A stretch of DNA of 64,000 nt from Streptomyces yangpuensis (GTDB lineage: Bacteria > Actinomycetota > Actinomycetes > Streptomycetales > Streptomycetaceae): contig NZ_LBMK01000010.1 in assembly GCF_001005295.1 (NCBI RefSeq), positions 117,475 to 181,474 on the forward strand, in the 5' to 3' direction. The position numbers were made by a program, and so were the translations under genes. Numbering within the stretch: the stretch's first letter is position 1; each line of letters starts with the position of its first letter. The notes under the pieces are model-generated. The model did no database searches, was not told the origin of the DNA, and saw nothing but the letters and a program-made list of their open reading frames with translations. Of the stretch, positions 26,176 to 34,504 are shown in pieces.

Positions 26176-27639
26176 CTACTTCTTCTTCTTGTACTGGGCG
26201 CCGCGCTTCTCGCGCACCCGCACCGAGATGTGGATCGGGGTGCCCTCGAAGCCGAACTCCTCGCGCAGGCGGCGCTCGATGAAGCGCCGGTAACCGTGCT
26301 CCAGGAAGCCGGAGGCGAAGAGGACGAACCGCGGCGGCTTGCTCCCCGCCTGGGTACCGAACAGGATGCGGGGCTGCTTGCCGCCGCGGATCGGGTGCGG
26401 GTGGGCGGCGACGACCTCACCGAGGAAGGCGTTCAGCCGGCCGGTGGGAACGCGCGTCTCCCAGCCCGCGAGGGCGGTCTCGATCGCCGGGACCAGCTTC
26501 TCCATGTGACGGCCGGTGAGTGCCGAGACGTTCACCCGGGGCGCCCAGGAGACCTGCTGCATCTCGGTCTCGATCTCGCGCTCGAGGTAGTAGCGGCGCT
26601 CCTCGTCGAGCTCGTCCCACTTGTTGTAGGCGATCACGATCGCGCGGCCGGCCTCGACGGCCATGGTGATGATGCGCTGGTCCTGGACGCTGATGGTCTC
26701 GGTGGTGTCGATCAGGATGACCGCCACCTCCGCCTTCTCGACGGCCGCGGCCGTGCGCAGCGAGGCGTAGTAGTCGGCACCCTGCTGGAGGTGAACCTTC
26801 TTGCGGATACCGGCGGTGTCGACGAACTTCCAGGTGACGCCACCGAGCTCGATCAGCTCGTCGACCGGGTCGCGGGTGGTGCCGGCCAGCTCGTTGACGA
26901 CGACCCGGTTCTCCTTCGCGACCTTGTTCAGGAGCGAGGACTTGCCGACGTTCGGGCGGCCGATCAGGGCGATGCGGCGGGGGCCGCCGGGGGCGACGCC
27001 GCCGAAGGTCTGCTCGGGGGCGTCCGGCAGGACGTCGAGGACGGCGTCCAGCATGTCGCCGGTGCCGCGGCCGTGCAGGGAGGAGACCGGGTGCGGCATG
27101 CCGAGGCCCAGCGACCACAGCGAGGCCGCGTCGGACTCGCCGCTCTGGCCGTCGACCTTGTTGGCGCACAGGACGACGGGCTTCTTGGCCTTGCGGAGCA
27201 GCTTGACGACGGCCTCGTCGCTGTCGGTGGCGCCGACCTTGGCGTCCACGACGAAGACGACCGCGTCGGCGGTCTCGATGGCGTATTCGGCCTGGGCGGC
27301 GACGGCGGCGTCGATACCGAGGACGTCCTGTTCCCAGCCGCCGGTGTCGACGACCTTGAAGCGGCGCCCCGCCCACTCGGCCTCGTAGGTGACGCGGTCG
27401 CGGGTGACGCCGGGCTTGTCCTCGACGACCGCCTCGCGGCGGCCGATGATGCGGTTCACCAGGGTGGACTTGCCGACGTTGGGGCGGCCCACGACGGCGA
27501 GGACGGGCAGCGGGCCGTGGCCCGCCTCCTCGATGGCACCTTCGACGTCTTCGAGGTCGAAGCCCTCTTCCGCGGCGAGCTCCATGAACTCCGCGTACTC
27601 GGCGTCGCCAAGTGCTCCGTGGTCGTGCTGGTCGTTCAT
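26176..27639 (-). CDS. der: Ribosome-associated GTPase Der
   Basis: A 487-residue double GTPase needed for 50S ribosome assembly. Two G domains each start with V/IGRPNVGKS (about residues 54 and 227), with D-T-G-G/D-T-A-G and N-K-V-D/N-K-W-D motifs following. The KH-like domain at about 400-487 ends in a basic tail (YKKKK). ATG 27639 has GAGGAACGG upstream; the reading frame extends to 27708 but that part is not protein-like. An acidic N-terminal extension of about 45 residues is usual for actinobacterial Der. It is in a co-directional run with plsC-cmk upstream, 76 bases away. Confidence 0.96.
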   Translation of the reverse strand: MNDQHDHGALGDAEYAEFMELAAEEGFDLEDVEGAIEEAGHGPLPVLAVVGRPNVGKSTLVNRIIGRREAVVEDKPGVTRDRVTYEAEWAGRRFKVVDTGGWEQDVLGIDAAVAAQAEYAIETADAVVFVVDAKVGATDSDEAVVKLLRKAKKPVVLCANKVDGQSGESDAASLWSLGLGMPHPVSSLHGRGTGDMLDAVLDVLPDAPEQTFGGVAPGGPRRIALIGRPNVGKSSLLNKVAKENRVVVNELAGTTRDPVDELIELGGVTWKFVDTAGIRKKVHLQQGADYYASLRTAAAVEKAEVAVILIDTTETISVQDQRIITMAVEAGRAIVIAYNKWDELDEERRYYLEREIETEMQQVSWAPRVNVSALTGRHMEKLVPAIETALAGWETRVPTGRLNAFLGEVVAAHPHPIRGGKQPRILFGTQAGSKPPRFVLFASGFLEHGYRRFIERRLREEFGFEGTPIHISVRVREKRGAQYKKKK

Positions 27640-27715
27640 GAAGTCCGTTCCTCGTCGTTCGTGGTGATCGGTGGTGCCCGCGCAGCGCGGTTCCACTACT
27701 GGGTTCAAGTCTCGC

Positions 27716-28363
27716 TCAGCGCCCGGTCAGGCGCTTGGCGTCGGCCAGGTGGGCGGTCAGCCGGTCCTGGATGCGTACGGTCGCCAGGTCCAGCGCGGTA
27801 CGGGTGCGGCGGCCGCTGCCGTCCCCGGCGTCGAAGGCCGAGCCGAAGACGACGTCGACCCGGCTCTTGAAGGGCGGCAGGCCCGGAATGAGCCTGCCGC
27901 GGCCCTCGGCGCTGCCGAGGACGGCGACGGGCACGATGGGCGCGCCGCTGCGGACCGCGAAGTACGCGAGTCCCGCGCGCAGCGAGGCGAAATCGCCCTC
28001 GCCCCGGCTGCCCTCGGGGAATATCCCCAGGGCCCCGCCCTGGTCGAGCACGGCGAGGGCGCGGCCTATCGCCGCCCGGTCGGCGCCGGAGCGGTCGACC
28101 TTAACCTGGCCGATGCCGTCCAGGAAGGGGCCGAGGGGGCCCACGTACGCTTCCTTCTTGATCAGGAAGTGCAGGGGGCGGGGTGCGGTACCCATGACCA
28201 TGGGGCCGTCTATGTTGTGGGTGTGGTTCACGGCGAGGATGACGGGGCCCGAGGCGGGCACCTTCCAGGCGCCCAGTACGCGCGGCTTCCACAGCCCGTA
28301 CATGAGGCCGATGCCGATGCGCCTGCCGACCGCCGCACCCTTGAGGGAGGGCGCTGCGCTCAC
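27716..28363 (-). CDS. plsC: 1-acylglycerol-3-phosphate acyltransferase (PlsC family)
   Basis: A 215-residue acyltransferase that should make phosphatidate from lysophosphatidate at the membrane. The catalytic motif NHTHNID (H-x4-D, about residues 42-48) and the substrate motif FPEGSRG (about 113-119) are intact, with V-P-V-A-V-L-G further on. GTG 28363 overlaps the cmk stop codon as GTGA, so it is coupled to cmk. This pairing with cmk and der is common in actinobacteria. An in-frame extension upstream belongs to another frame of cmk and is discarded. Confidence 0.92.
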   Translation of the reverse strand: MSAAPSLKGAAVGRRIGIGLMYGLWKPRVLGAWKVPASGPVILAVNHTHNIDGPMVMGTAPRPLHFLIKKEAYVGPLGPFLDGIGQVKVDRSGADRAAIGRALAVLDQGGALGIFPEGSRGEGDFASLRAGLAYFAVRSGAPIVPVAVLGSAEGRGRLIPGLPPFKSRVDVVFGSAFDAGDGSGRRTRTALDLATVRIQDRLTAHLADAKRLTGR

Positions 28364-29067
28364 TTGCGGCCCGCCCGCTTCTCTTCCACGAGCGTCACGA
28401 CGCACTCGATCACCTGGTCGAGCGTGAGCTCGGTGGTGTCCACCTCGACCGCGTCGCCGGCCTTGGCCAGCGGCGAGGTCTTGCGGCCGGAGTCCGCGGC
28501 GTCGCGCTGGATCAGCGCCGCCTTGGTGGCCGCGAGGTCGGCGGCCTCCTTGCCGCGGAGCTCTCCGCTGCGCCGGGCGGCGCGCGCCTCGGCGGAGGCC
28601 GTCAGGAAGATCTTGAGGTCGGCGTCGGGGAGGACGGTCGTGCCGATGTCCCGGCCCTCGACGACGATCCCGTCCGCGTCCCGGGCGGCCTCGGCGGCGA
28701 TGGAACGCTGCAGCTCGGTGATGAGCGTGCGCACCTCGGGGACCGCGCTGACGGCGCTGACCTTGGAGGTGACCTCCTGGGTCCGGATGGGACCGGCGGC
28801 GTCGAGGCCGTCCACGGTGATGGTGGGCGCGGCCGGGTCGGTGCCGGACACGATGGACGGCTTGCCGGCGGCGACCGCCACGGCCTGCGCGTCGTCGGTG
28901 TCGACCCCGTTGGAGATCATCCACCAGGTGATGGCCCGGTACTGGGCACCGGTGTCCAGGTAGCGCAGCCCGAGCTTGGCGGCCACGGCCTTGGAGGTGC
29001 TGGACTTGCCCGTGCCGGAGGGACCGTCGATGGCGACGATCACGGCGGACGGAGCTGCGGTTTCCAC
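28360..29067 (-). CDS. cmk: Cytidylate kinase
   Basis: A 235-residue (d)CMP kinase that phosphorylates CMP/dCMP with ATP for nucleotide supply. The P-loop AIDGPSGTGKSS (about residues 12-23), YLDTGAQYRA (about 35-44) and the R-D-I-G-T motif (about 150) are present, as is the Arg-rich lid SAEARAARR. Length is normal. It is followed by plsC with GTGA overlap. ATG 29067 is preceded by GGAAGGTGC. The 117-base gap to tyrA upstream may hold the promoter. Confidence 0.95.
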   Translation of the reverse strand: METAAPSAVIVAIDGPSGTGKSSTSKAVAAKLGLRYLDTGAQYRAITWWMISNGVDTDDAQAVAVAAGKPSIVSGTDPAAPTITVDGLDAAGPIRTQEVTSKVSAVSAVPEVRTLITELQRSIAAEAARDADGIVVEGRDIGTTVLPDADLKIFLTASAEARAARRSGELRGKEAADLAATKAALIQRDAADSGRKTSPLAKAGDAVEVDTTELTLDQVIECVVTLVEEKRAGRK

Positions 29068-29184
29068 GGTGCGGGCACCTTCCTGGTTGCGCGTGCGTGT
29101 CAGGGCGCGGCAAAGCGCCCCTCTCCAAGGTTACCGGGCGCCGACACCCCCCGGCCCCGCCCGGCCCCGCCTGCCCTGTCCGGG

Positions 29185-30285
29185 CTACTGGCTGCGCAGG
29201 GCCCAGCCCCGTTCCCGCAGCTCGGCCGTGAGGGCGGCGGCGGACCGCGGCTCGACCATGAGCTGGACGAGACCGGCCTGCTGGCCCGTGGCGTGCTCGA
29301 TCCGCACGTCCTCGATGTTGACGCCCGCGCGGCCGGCGTCGGCGAAGATCCTCGCCAGCTCGCCCGGCTGGTCGCTGATGAGCACGGCCACGGTCTCGTA
29401 GACCGTGGGCGCCGCTCCGTGCTTGCCCGGGACCCGGACCCGGCCGGCGTTCCCGCGGCGCAGTACGTCCTCGATGCCCGCGGCGCCGCCGCGGCGCTTC
29501 TCCACGTCGGCGGACTGGAGGCTGCGCAGCGCGTCGACGGTCTCCTCCAGGTCGGCGGCGATCCCAGCGAGGACGTCGGCGACCGGTCCCGGGTTGGCCG
29601 ACAGGATCTCCACCCACATGCGCGGGTCGGAGGCGGCGATCCGGGTCACGTCACGGATGCCCTGCCCGCACAGCCGTACGGCCGTCTCGTCGGCCTTCTC
29701 CAGCCGGGCCGCGACCATGCTGGAGACGAGCTGCGGGGTGTGCGAGACGAGCGCGACGGCCCGGTCGTGGGCGTCGGCGTCCATCACCACCGGTACGGCC
29801 CGGGAGAGGGCGACGAGCTCCAGGGCGAGGTTGAGCACCTCGTGGTCGGTCTCGCGGGTCGGGGTGAGCACCCAGGGGCGGCCTTCGAAGAGGTCCGCCG
29901 TCGCGGCGAGCGGACCCGACTGCTCCTTGCCCGCCATCGGGTGCGTGCCGATGTAGGCGGTGGCGTCCACGCCGAGCGCGGCCAGTTCCCGCCGTGGTCC
30001 GCCCTTGACGCTGGCCACGTCGACGTAGGCCCGCGCCGCGCCGCGCCCTATCAGGTCGGCCAGGGTCGCGGCGACGTGGGCCGGCGGTACGGCGACGATC
30101 GCGAGGTCGACCTGCTCCTGCGGGGGTTCGTCGGTGCCGGCCCCGAGGGCGGCGGCGGTACGGGCCCGGTCCGGGTCGTGGTCGGCGAGGTGCACGGTGA
30201 CCCCGCGGGCGGTCAGGGCGAGCGCCGCGGAGGTGCCGATCAGTCCGGTTCCGATGACGACGGCGGTTCTCACGGGGCGCTCCAC
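29185..30285 (-). CDS. tyrA: Prephenate dehydrogenase with ACT domain
   Basis: A 366-residue NAD(P)-dependent enzyme converting prephenate to 4-hydroxyphenylpyruvate in tyrosine synthesis. The Rossmann motif VVIGTGLIGTS lies at residues 9-19. The segments THPMAGKEQSG (about 120, catalytic His) and VSHTPQLVSS fit the dehydrogenase core. Residues about 295-366 resemble an ACT regulatory domain (VLISDQPGELARIFADAGRAG), implying feedback control by an aromatic amino acid. The start is at 30285. It is transcribed toward cmk. No chorismate mutase gene lies beside it in this window. Confidence 0.92.
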   Translation of the reverse strand: MERPVRTAVVIGTGLIGTSAALALTARGVTVHLADHDPDRARTAAALGAGTDEPPQEQVDLAIVAVPPAHVAATLADLIGRGAARAYVDVASVKGGPRRELAALGVDATAYIGTHPMAGKEQSGPLAATADLFEGRPWVLTPTRETDHEVLNLALELVALSRAVPVVMDADAHDRAVALVSHTPQLVSSMVAARLEKADETAVRLCGQGIRDVTRIAASDPRMWVEILSANPGPVADVLAGIAADLEETVDALRSLQSADVEKRRGGAAGIEDVLRRGNAGRVRVPGKHGAAPTVYETVAVLISDQPGELARIFADAGRAGVNIEDVRIEHATGQQAGLVQLMVEPRSAAALTAELRERGWALRSQ

Positions 30286-30391
30286 AGGTGCGTGACGACA
30301 GGTTCTGACTCAGGGTAGCCAGACGGTACGCCGCGAGGGCCCGGCTGCCCGCCCTGTGGGACGGCGGCCGGGCCCTGGTGGGACGACGTCT

Positions 30392-30859
30392 TCAGAACTT
30401 CTGCTGCCGGATGATGTCCTCGATCGAACCGGTGGGGATCTCTCCGCCCGGGGTGAGTCTGTCGACCGCCTGCGGCAGGCTCTGCGCGATCTGGTCCGCG
30501 GCCTGTTCCGGGGAGACGCCGGCCTGGGCGGCGACCGTCCGAAGGGTCTCGTCCGGCAGGGCCTCGCTGATCTGCGCGCCGCTCACCGGCTGGTTCTCGC
30601 CCGTGCCGATCCAGGACTGCGCCTGGCCGGCCAGGCCGGACCTGGTCAGCATGTCCATGAGGCCGCCGAGCGGGTTGTCCGCGCCGCCGCCCGCCTGGGC
30701 ACCGCCGCCGGCGCCGGCGCCGCCCATGAGCGCGCCGAGCAGGGCGCCGAGGACGTTTCCTCCGCCCCCGCCTCCCCCGCCGCCGCTCCCGGCGTGCCCA
30801 GCGCCACCGCCGGCGCCGAGGAGGCCGCCGAGGAGCGAGCCGAGGTCGTTACCTGCCAT
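30392..30859 (-). CDS. YidB-like (DUF937) protein
   Basis: A 155-residue small protein. The N-terminal half is glycine-rich repeats (SLLGGLLGAGG and NVLGALLGALMGG) around a run of about nine glycines. The C-terminal half (about 95-150) is the YidB/DUF937 helical domain with ISEALPDETLRTVAAQAGVS and IDDIIRQ-like ending. Its function is unknown; family proteins are often small cytoplasmic or envelope-linked. ATG 30859 has GAAAGG upstream. A much longer frame to 32014 is an artefact over the Rieske and DUF952 genes. Confidence 0.8.
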   Translation of the reverse strand: MAGNDLGSLLGGLLGAGGGAGHAGSGGGGGGGGGNVLGALLGALMGGAGAGGGAQAGGGADNPLGGLMDMLTRSGLAGQAQSWIGTGENQPVSGAQISEALPDETLRTVAAQAGVSPEQAADQIAQSLPQAVDRLTPGGEIPTGSIEDIIRQQKF

Positions 30860-30996
30860 CGTCGTGCCTTTCGCAGGAGGGCCGGGCCGCGCGGACAGCT
30901 CCGTACCCGGCTTCGGGACACGGACAATGTCACCCACACCGGGTGGTGTCGCCACCCGGCACCCGGGCGCCGGGCCGCTGGGGTAGAACGATCGGC

Positions 30997-31338
30997 ATGA
31001 TCTTCCACATCGTCCCGCTCGCCGACTGGACCGCCGCACCCGAGCTGCCGTACGCCCCGCCCTCGCTCGACTCCGAGGGATTCGTGCACTGTTCGGCGGA
31101 CCGTACGACGGCGCTCGGGATCGCCGACACGCACTACCGGGAGCAGCCGGGCACCCTGCTCGCGGTCGAGCTCGACGAGGACGCGCTGACCGCGGAGGTC
31201 CGCCGGGAGGGTGGTTCCGGCGACCGTTTCCCACATGTTTTCGGTCCGCTGAACCGGGACGCCGTGGTCCACGTGTGGGAGGTCGTACGCACACCTGGCA
31301 CATCCGCATCACTGGCACCGTGGCAGCGGAGCTCGTGA
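30997..31338 (+). CDS. DUF952 family protein
   Basis: A 113-residue protein beginning M-I-F-H-I-V, with SEGFVHCS at about 28-35 and the C-terminal F-P-H-V-F-G-P-L-N segment. These features identify DUF952, an ADP-ribosyltransferase-like small fold with no established function. ATG 30997 is chosen because the family starts there; no clear ribosome site is present, so translation may be leaderless. It stands divergent to the YidB-like gene. Confidence 0.82.
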   Translation: MIFHIVPLADWTAAPELPYAPPSLDSEGFVHCSADRTTALGIADTHYREQPGTLLAVELDEDALTAEVRREGGSGDRFPHVFGPLNRDAVVHVWEVVRTPGTSASLAPWQRSS

Positions 31339-31420
31339 TTCGGGCGCGGCAGGCTTCACCTGAGGCCCGCCGCACGTCAGGATGCTGCACGCCGATCCGC
31401 CACACAGCGAGGAGAGACTG

Positions 31421-31909
31421 ATGAGCGACCCCACGCAGACCGCCCGGCGCAAGGTACTGGTGATCGGAGCGGCCACCCTGGCCGGCGGTGCGCTCACCGC
31501 CTGCGGGGGCGGCGGCGACGGCGGGAACGCCGCGACCGGCGAACAGAACGGCGCCGCCACCCCGCCGCCCGGCTCCGCCCCGGCCGACGCGCCCTCGGCG
31601 GGCGGCGCGGCCGCCGGTACGAAGTCCATCGCCAAGGCGGCGGACGTGCCGGTGGGCGGCGGCAAGGTCCTCAAGGAGGAGAAGCTCGTGGTCACCCAGC
31701 CCACGGCGGGCTCCTTCCGCTGCTTCACGGCGGTCTGCCCCCACCAGGGCTGCCTGGTGAGCAAGGTGGCGGACAACACCATCAACTGCGCCTGCCACAA
31801 CAGCGAGTTCAAGGCCACGGACGGCTCGAAGGTCTCGGGACCGGCCACCAAGGGGCTCGCCGAGAAGAAGATCACGGTCTCGGCGGACGGCAGCATCACG
31901 CTCGCGTAG
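31421..31909 (+). CDS. Rieske [2Fe-2S] lipoprotein
   Basis: A 162-residue exported electron-transfer protein. The N-terminus has a twin-arginine-like start (ARRKVLVIG) and a lipobox L-T-A-C (Cys near 28). An Ala/Gly/Pro linker to about residue 68 follows. The Rieske domain carries C-P-H-Q-G-C (about 107) and C-A-C-H-N-S-E-F (about 124), giving two Cys and two His ligands. It should hold a [2Fe-2S] cluster at the outer membrane face; its partner oxidoreductase is not encoded nearby. ATG 31421 follows GAGGAGAG. The gene ends in a clear terminator. Confidence 0.9.
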   Translation: MSDPTQTARRKVLVIGAATLAGGALTACGGGGDGGNAATGEQNGAATPPPGSAPADAPSAGGAAAGTKSIAKAADVPVGGGKVLKEEKLVVTQPTAGSFRCFTAVCPHQGCLVSKVADNTINCACHNSEFKATDGSKVSGPATKGLAEKKITVSADGSITLA

Positions 31910-31921
31910 CGGGCGCTCGCA

Positions 31922-31955
31922 GCCCTGCCGGCCTGCGGAAAAGGCCCGGCAGGGC
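31922..31955 (+). terminator. Terminator after the Rieske gene
   Basis: A 10-bp stem (31922-31931 with 31946-31955), 13 bases past the Rieske stop codon, with a 14-base loop. Confidence 0.7.
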
Positions 31956-31982
31956 GGGTGCGCCCTGGCATAGGCTCCCCGG

Positions 31983-32663
31983 ATGGACGATCTGACGCTG
32001 GTACGGGACCACACGGTCTACCGGTGCGTGATGGGCTCCCGGGCGTTCGGGCTGGCCACGGAGACCAGCGACACCGACCGGCGCGGCGTCTACCTCGCCC
32101 CGACACCGCTGTTCTGGCGGTTCGAGAAGCCGCCCGCGCACGTCGAGGGGCCCCGGGAGGAGGAGTTCTCCTGGGAACTGGAACGTTTCTGCGAACTCGC
32201 CCTGCGGGCCAACCCGAACATCCTGGAGTGCCTGCACTCGCCCCTGGTGGAGCATGCCGACCCGGTGGGCCGGGAGCTGCTGTCGCTGCGCGGGGCCTTC
32301 CTCTCCCGGCGGGCGCACACCAGCTTCAGCCGGTACGCGGCCTCACAGCACGGCAAACTCGTCGCGGACGTCCGCCTCCACGGGGCGCCGCGCTGGAAGC
32401 ACGCGATGCACCTGCTGCGCCTGCTGCTGTCCTGCCGCGACCTGCTGCGCACGGGGCTCCTGAGCATCGACGCGGGCCCGTACCGCGACCGCCTCCTCGC
32501 CGTCCGCCGCGGTGAGCTCACCTGGGACGAGGTCGACGCCTGGATGACCCGCCTGCAGGAGGAGACGGAGCGGGCCCTGGCCGGCACTCCCCTGCCGGAG
32601 GACCCGGACCGGGCCCGGGTGGAGGACTTCCTCGTCCGCACCCGGCGGGCGTCAGCCGCGTAG
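31983..32663 (+). CDS. RlaP-like DNA polymerase beta-superfamily nucleotidyltransferase
   Basis: A 226-residue predicted nucleotidyltransferase. The signature M-G-S-R-A-F-G-L-A-T-E-T-S-D-T-D (about residues 17-32) supplies the G-S motif and the two metal-binding aspartates. The helical remainder (ANPNILECLHSP, about 78) matches the RlaP family linked to RNA-repair pathways in other bacteria. Here no RNA ligase or repair partner is adjacent, so its substrate is unknown. ATG 31983 is two bases into the line after a G-rich run. Its 3' end overlaps a vestigial minus-strand reading frame. Confidence 0.82.
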   Translation: MDDLTLVRDHTVYRCVMGSRAFGLATETSDTDRRGVYLAPTPLFWRFEKPPAHVEGPREEEFSWELERFCELALRANPNILECLHSPLVEHADPVGRELLSLRGAFLSRRAHTSFSRYAASQHGKLVADVRLHGAPRWKHAMHLLRLLLSCRDLLRTGLLSIDAGPYRDRLLAVRRGELTWDEVDAWMTRLQEETERALAGTPLPEDPDRARVEDFLVRTRRASAA

Positions 32664-32756
32664 GACCCGGCGGGCGACGACGAACGCGTCCAGCGCGTCG
32701 TGCGCCGGCCCGTGCGCGGGCAGCGCGGTGCCCGCCTGCGCGGTGTCCAGCGTGGA
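32652..32756 (-). pseudogene. Vestigial C-terminal fragment downstream of ADP-ribosylglycohydrolase
   Basis: Directly after the glycohydrolase TGA and in the same frame, 34 sense codons run to another TGA. They read ...ALPAHGPAHDALDAFVVARR..., with the H-D-A-L-D-A helix that ends many DEDDh 3'-5' exonucleases. It has no start codon. It could be the remnant of a lost gene whose 5' part was replaced, or chance readthrough. Its 3' end overlaps the RlaP-like gene. Confidence 0.3.
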
Positions 32757-33767
32757 TCAGGCGTCCCAGAGGGTGCCGAAGGCCAGGAGTTCGTCCCGGT
32801 ACTCGATGCGGCCCTCCCACTCGTGCGGCCAGACGTCCGCCCCGAGGTGGGCTCCGGCGAAGGCGCCGGCGAGGCAGGCGAGGGAGTCGGAGTCGCCTCT
32901 CGTGCAGGCGGCTCGGCGCAGGGCGGTCAGGGGCTCGTCCGGGAAGAGGAGGAAGCACTGCAGGGCGGTGGCGAGGGCCTCCTCGGCGATCCAGCCGTCG
33001 CCGGTGGTCAGGCAGGGGTCGGTCTCGGGGGACGGGGTCTTCAGGGCGGCCGCGAGCCGGTCGAGCACCTCCAGGCATTCGTCCCAGCCGCGCGCGATGA
33101 AGGATTCGGGCGTGGCGTCGGAGGCGGTGCGTATCCAGAGGTCGCCGAGCCAGCGCTCGTGGTAGCGGGTGCGGTTCTCCAGGGCGTAGGAGCGCAGTTG
33201 CCCGACGAGTCCGGTGACCTCGGTGCCGGCGGCCAGCAGGTGCACGGCCCGCGCGGTCAGGTCGGAGGCGGCGAGCGCCGTCGGGTGGCCGTGGGTGAGG
33301 GCGGACTGGAGCTGGGCGGCGCCGGCCCGTTCCTCCTCGGTCCAGCCGGGCACCAGCCCGACGGGGGCCACCCGCATGTTCGCCCCGCAGCCCTTGGAGC
33401 CGGTCTGGCTGGCGTCGCGCCAGTCGCGCTGCGGGTCGTTCAGCAGGTCGCAGGCCCGCAGGCAGGTGTTGCCGGGCGCCCGGTTGTTCTCCGGAGAGTG
33501 GTACCAGTCGACGAACTCCTGGCGGACGGGCGGGGTCAGCCACAGCGGTCCTACGTGGCCGCGGGCCGTCGCGGTCCGGATGCCGCGGGCCAGGGCGAGG
33601 GTCATCTGGGTGTCGTCCGTGACGATCGCCGGGCGGGGCAGGTGCATCTCGCGCCACGGGCCCGTCTTGGCGAGGATCGCGGGAACGTCGTTGAACTCGG
33701 TCGGGAAGCCCAGGGCGTCGCCCAGGGCCAGGCCGGTCAGCGCGCCTGTCGCGGCTCGTTTGGTCAT
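32757..33767 (-). CDS. ADP-ribosylglycohydrolase
   Basis: A 336-residue member of the DraG/ADPRH family, which removes ADP-ribose from proteins or small acceptors using two metal ions. Metal-ligand motifs are V-T-D-D-T-Q-M (about 49-55) and, near the C-terminus, R-G-D-S-D-S-L-A (about 290-297). The N-terminal G-A-L-T-G-L-A-L-G-D-A-L-G is diagnostic. ATG 33767 overlaps the nrtR stop (ATGA), making it the last gene of the NAD operon. Recycling of ADP-ribose in the same unit as NAD salvage, and ADP-ribose being the known NrtR ligand, make the context coherent. Whether the acceptor is protein or nucleic acid is not visible. Confidence 0.9.
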   Translation of the reverse strand: MTKRAATGALTGLALGDALGFPTEFNDVPAILAKTGPWREMHLPRPAIVTDDTQMTLALARGIRTATARGHVGPLWLTPPVRQEFVDWYHSPENNRAPGNTCLRACDLLNDPQRDWRDASQTGSKGCGANMRVAPVGLVPGWTEEERAGAAQLQSALTHGHPTALAASDLTARAVHLLAAGTEVTGLVGQLRSYALENRTRYHERWLGDLWIRTASDATPESFIARGWDECLEVLDRLAAALKTPSPETDPCLTTGDGWIAEEALATALQCFLLFPDEPLTALRRAACTRGDSDSLACLAGAFAGAHLGADVWPHEWEGRIEYRDELLAFGTLWDA

Positions 33768-34504
33768 CGTGGGGGTCCTTCCGGTCGGAGCAGAGGTGGA
33801 TGGAGGGCGGTCGCCGGGCCGGCCCGGTAGAGGGCGGCCGGTTTGCCGCGGCCCCCGGTGAGCCGGGCGGCGCCCGGTACGGCCTCGACGAACCCGGGCG
33901 TCGTCAGGACCTTGCGGCGGAAGTTGGGGCGGTCGAGCACGGTGTCCCAGACGGTCTCGTAGACGGCCAGGAGCTCCCCGAGGGTGAACTCGGGCGGGCA
34001 GAAGGCGGTGGCCAGGCAGGTGTACTCCAGCTTCGAGCGGACCCGCTCACGCGCGTCCGCCAGGATCACCGCGTGGTCGAAGGCCAGGTCCGGGGCCTCG
34101 CCCAGCGGCAGCCAGCGGGCCTGCACCGCGTCCCCTCCGCCCTCGGCGGCCGGCTCGGGCAGGTCCGGGACGAGGGCCGTGAACGCCACCGAGACCACCC
34201 GCATCCGGGGGTCCCGGTCGGGCTCGCTGTAGGTGCGCAGCTGCTCCAGGTGCAGGGCCGCCACGATGTGCTCGGGCAGGCCGGTCTCCTCGGCCAGTTC
34301 ACGCCGGGCGGCCGCCTCGGCGGACTCCCGGGGCAGGACGAACCCGCCGGGCAGCGCCCAGGAACCCGCGTACGGCTCCTGGCCGCGCCGGATCAGCAGG
34401 ACGTGCAGGGCGCCGCCGCGCACGGTGAAGACGGCGAGGTCGACGGTCACCGCGAACGGCTCGAAGGCGTACGGGTCGTAGCCCGGCCCCGCCGCCCCGT
34501 TCAC
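33764..34504 (-). CDS. nrtR: NrtR-type Nudix regulator
   Basis: A 246-residue protein with a Nudix domain (about 17-150) joined to a winged-helix-like C-terminal part (about 155-230, ending in LTGGRGKPAALYR). The Nudix box G-F-V-L-P-R-E-S-A-E...R-E-L-A-E-E-T-G (about 51-73) keeps the usual glutamates. NrtR proteins repress NAD-metabolism genes and respond to ADP-ribose. GTG 34504 overlaps the nadR stop and the stop overlaps the glycohydrolase start. The palindrome at 36207-36223 is the obvious operator candidate. An alternative is a plain ADP-ribose pyrophosphatase, but the C-terminal domain and operon favour a regulator. Confidence 0.85.
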   Translation of the reverse strand: MNGAAGPGYDPYAFEPFAVTVDLAVFTVRGGALHVLLIRRGQEPYAGSWALPGGFVLPRESAEAAARRELAEETGLPEHIVAALHLEQLRTYSEPDRDPRMRVVSVAFTALVPDLPEPAAEGGGDAVQARWLPLGEAPDLAFDHAVILADARERVRSKLEYTCLATAFCPPEFTLGELLAVYETVWDTVLDRPNFRRKVLTTPGFVEAVPGAARLTGGRGKPAALYRAGPATALHPPLLRPEGPPR

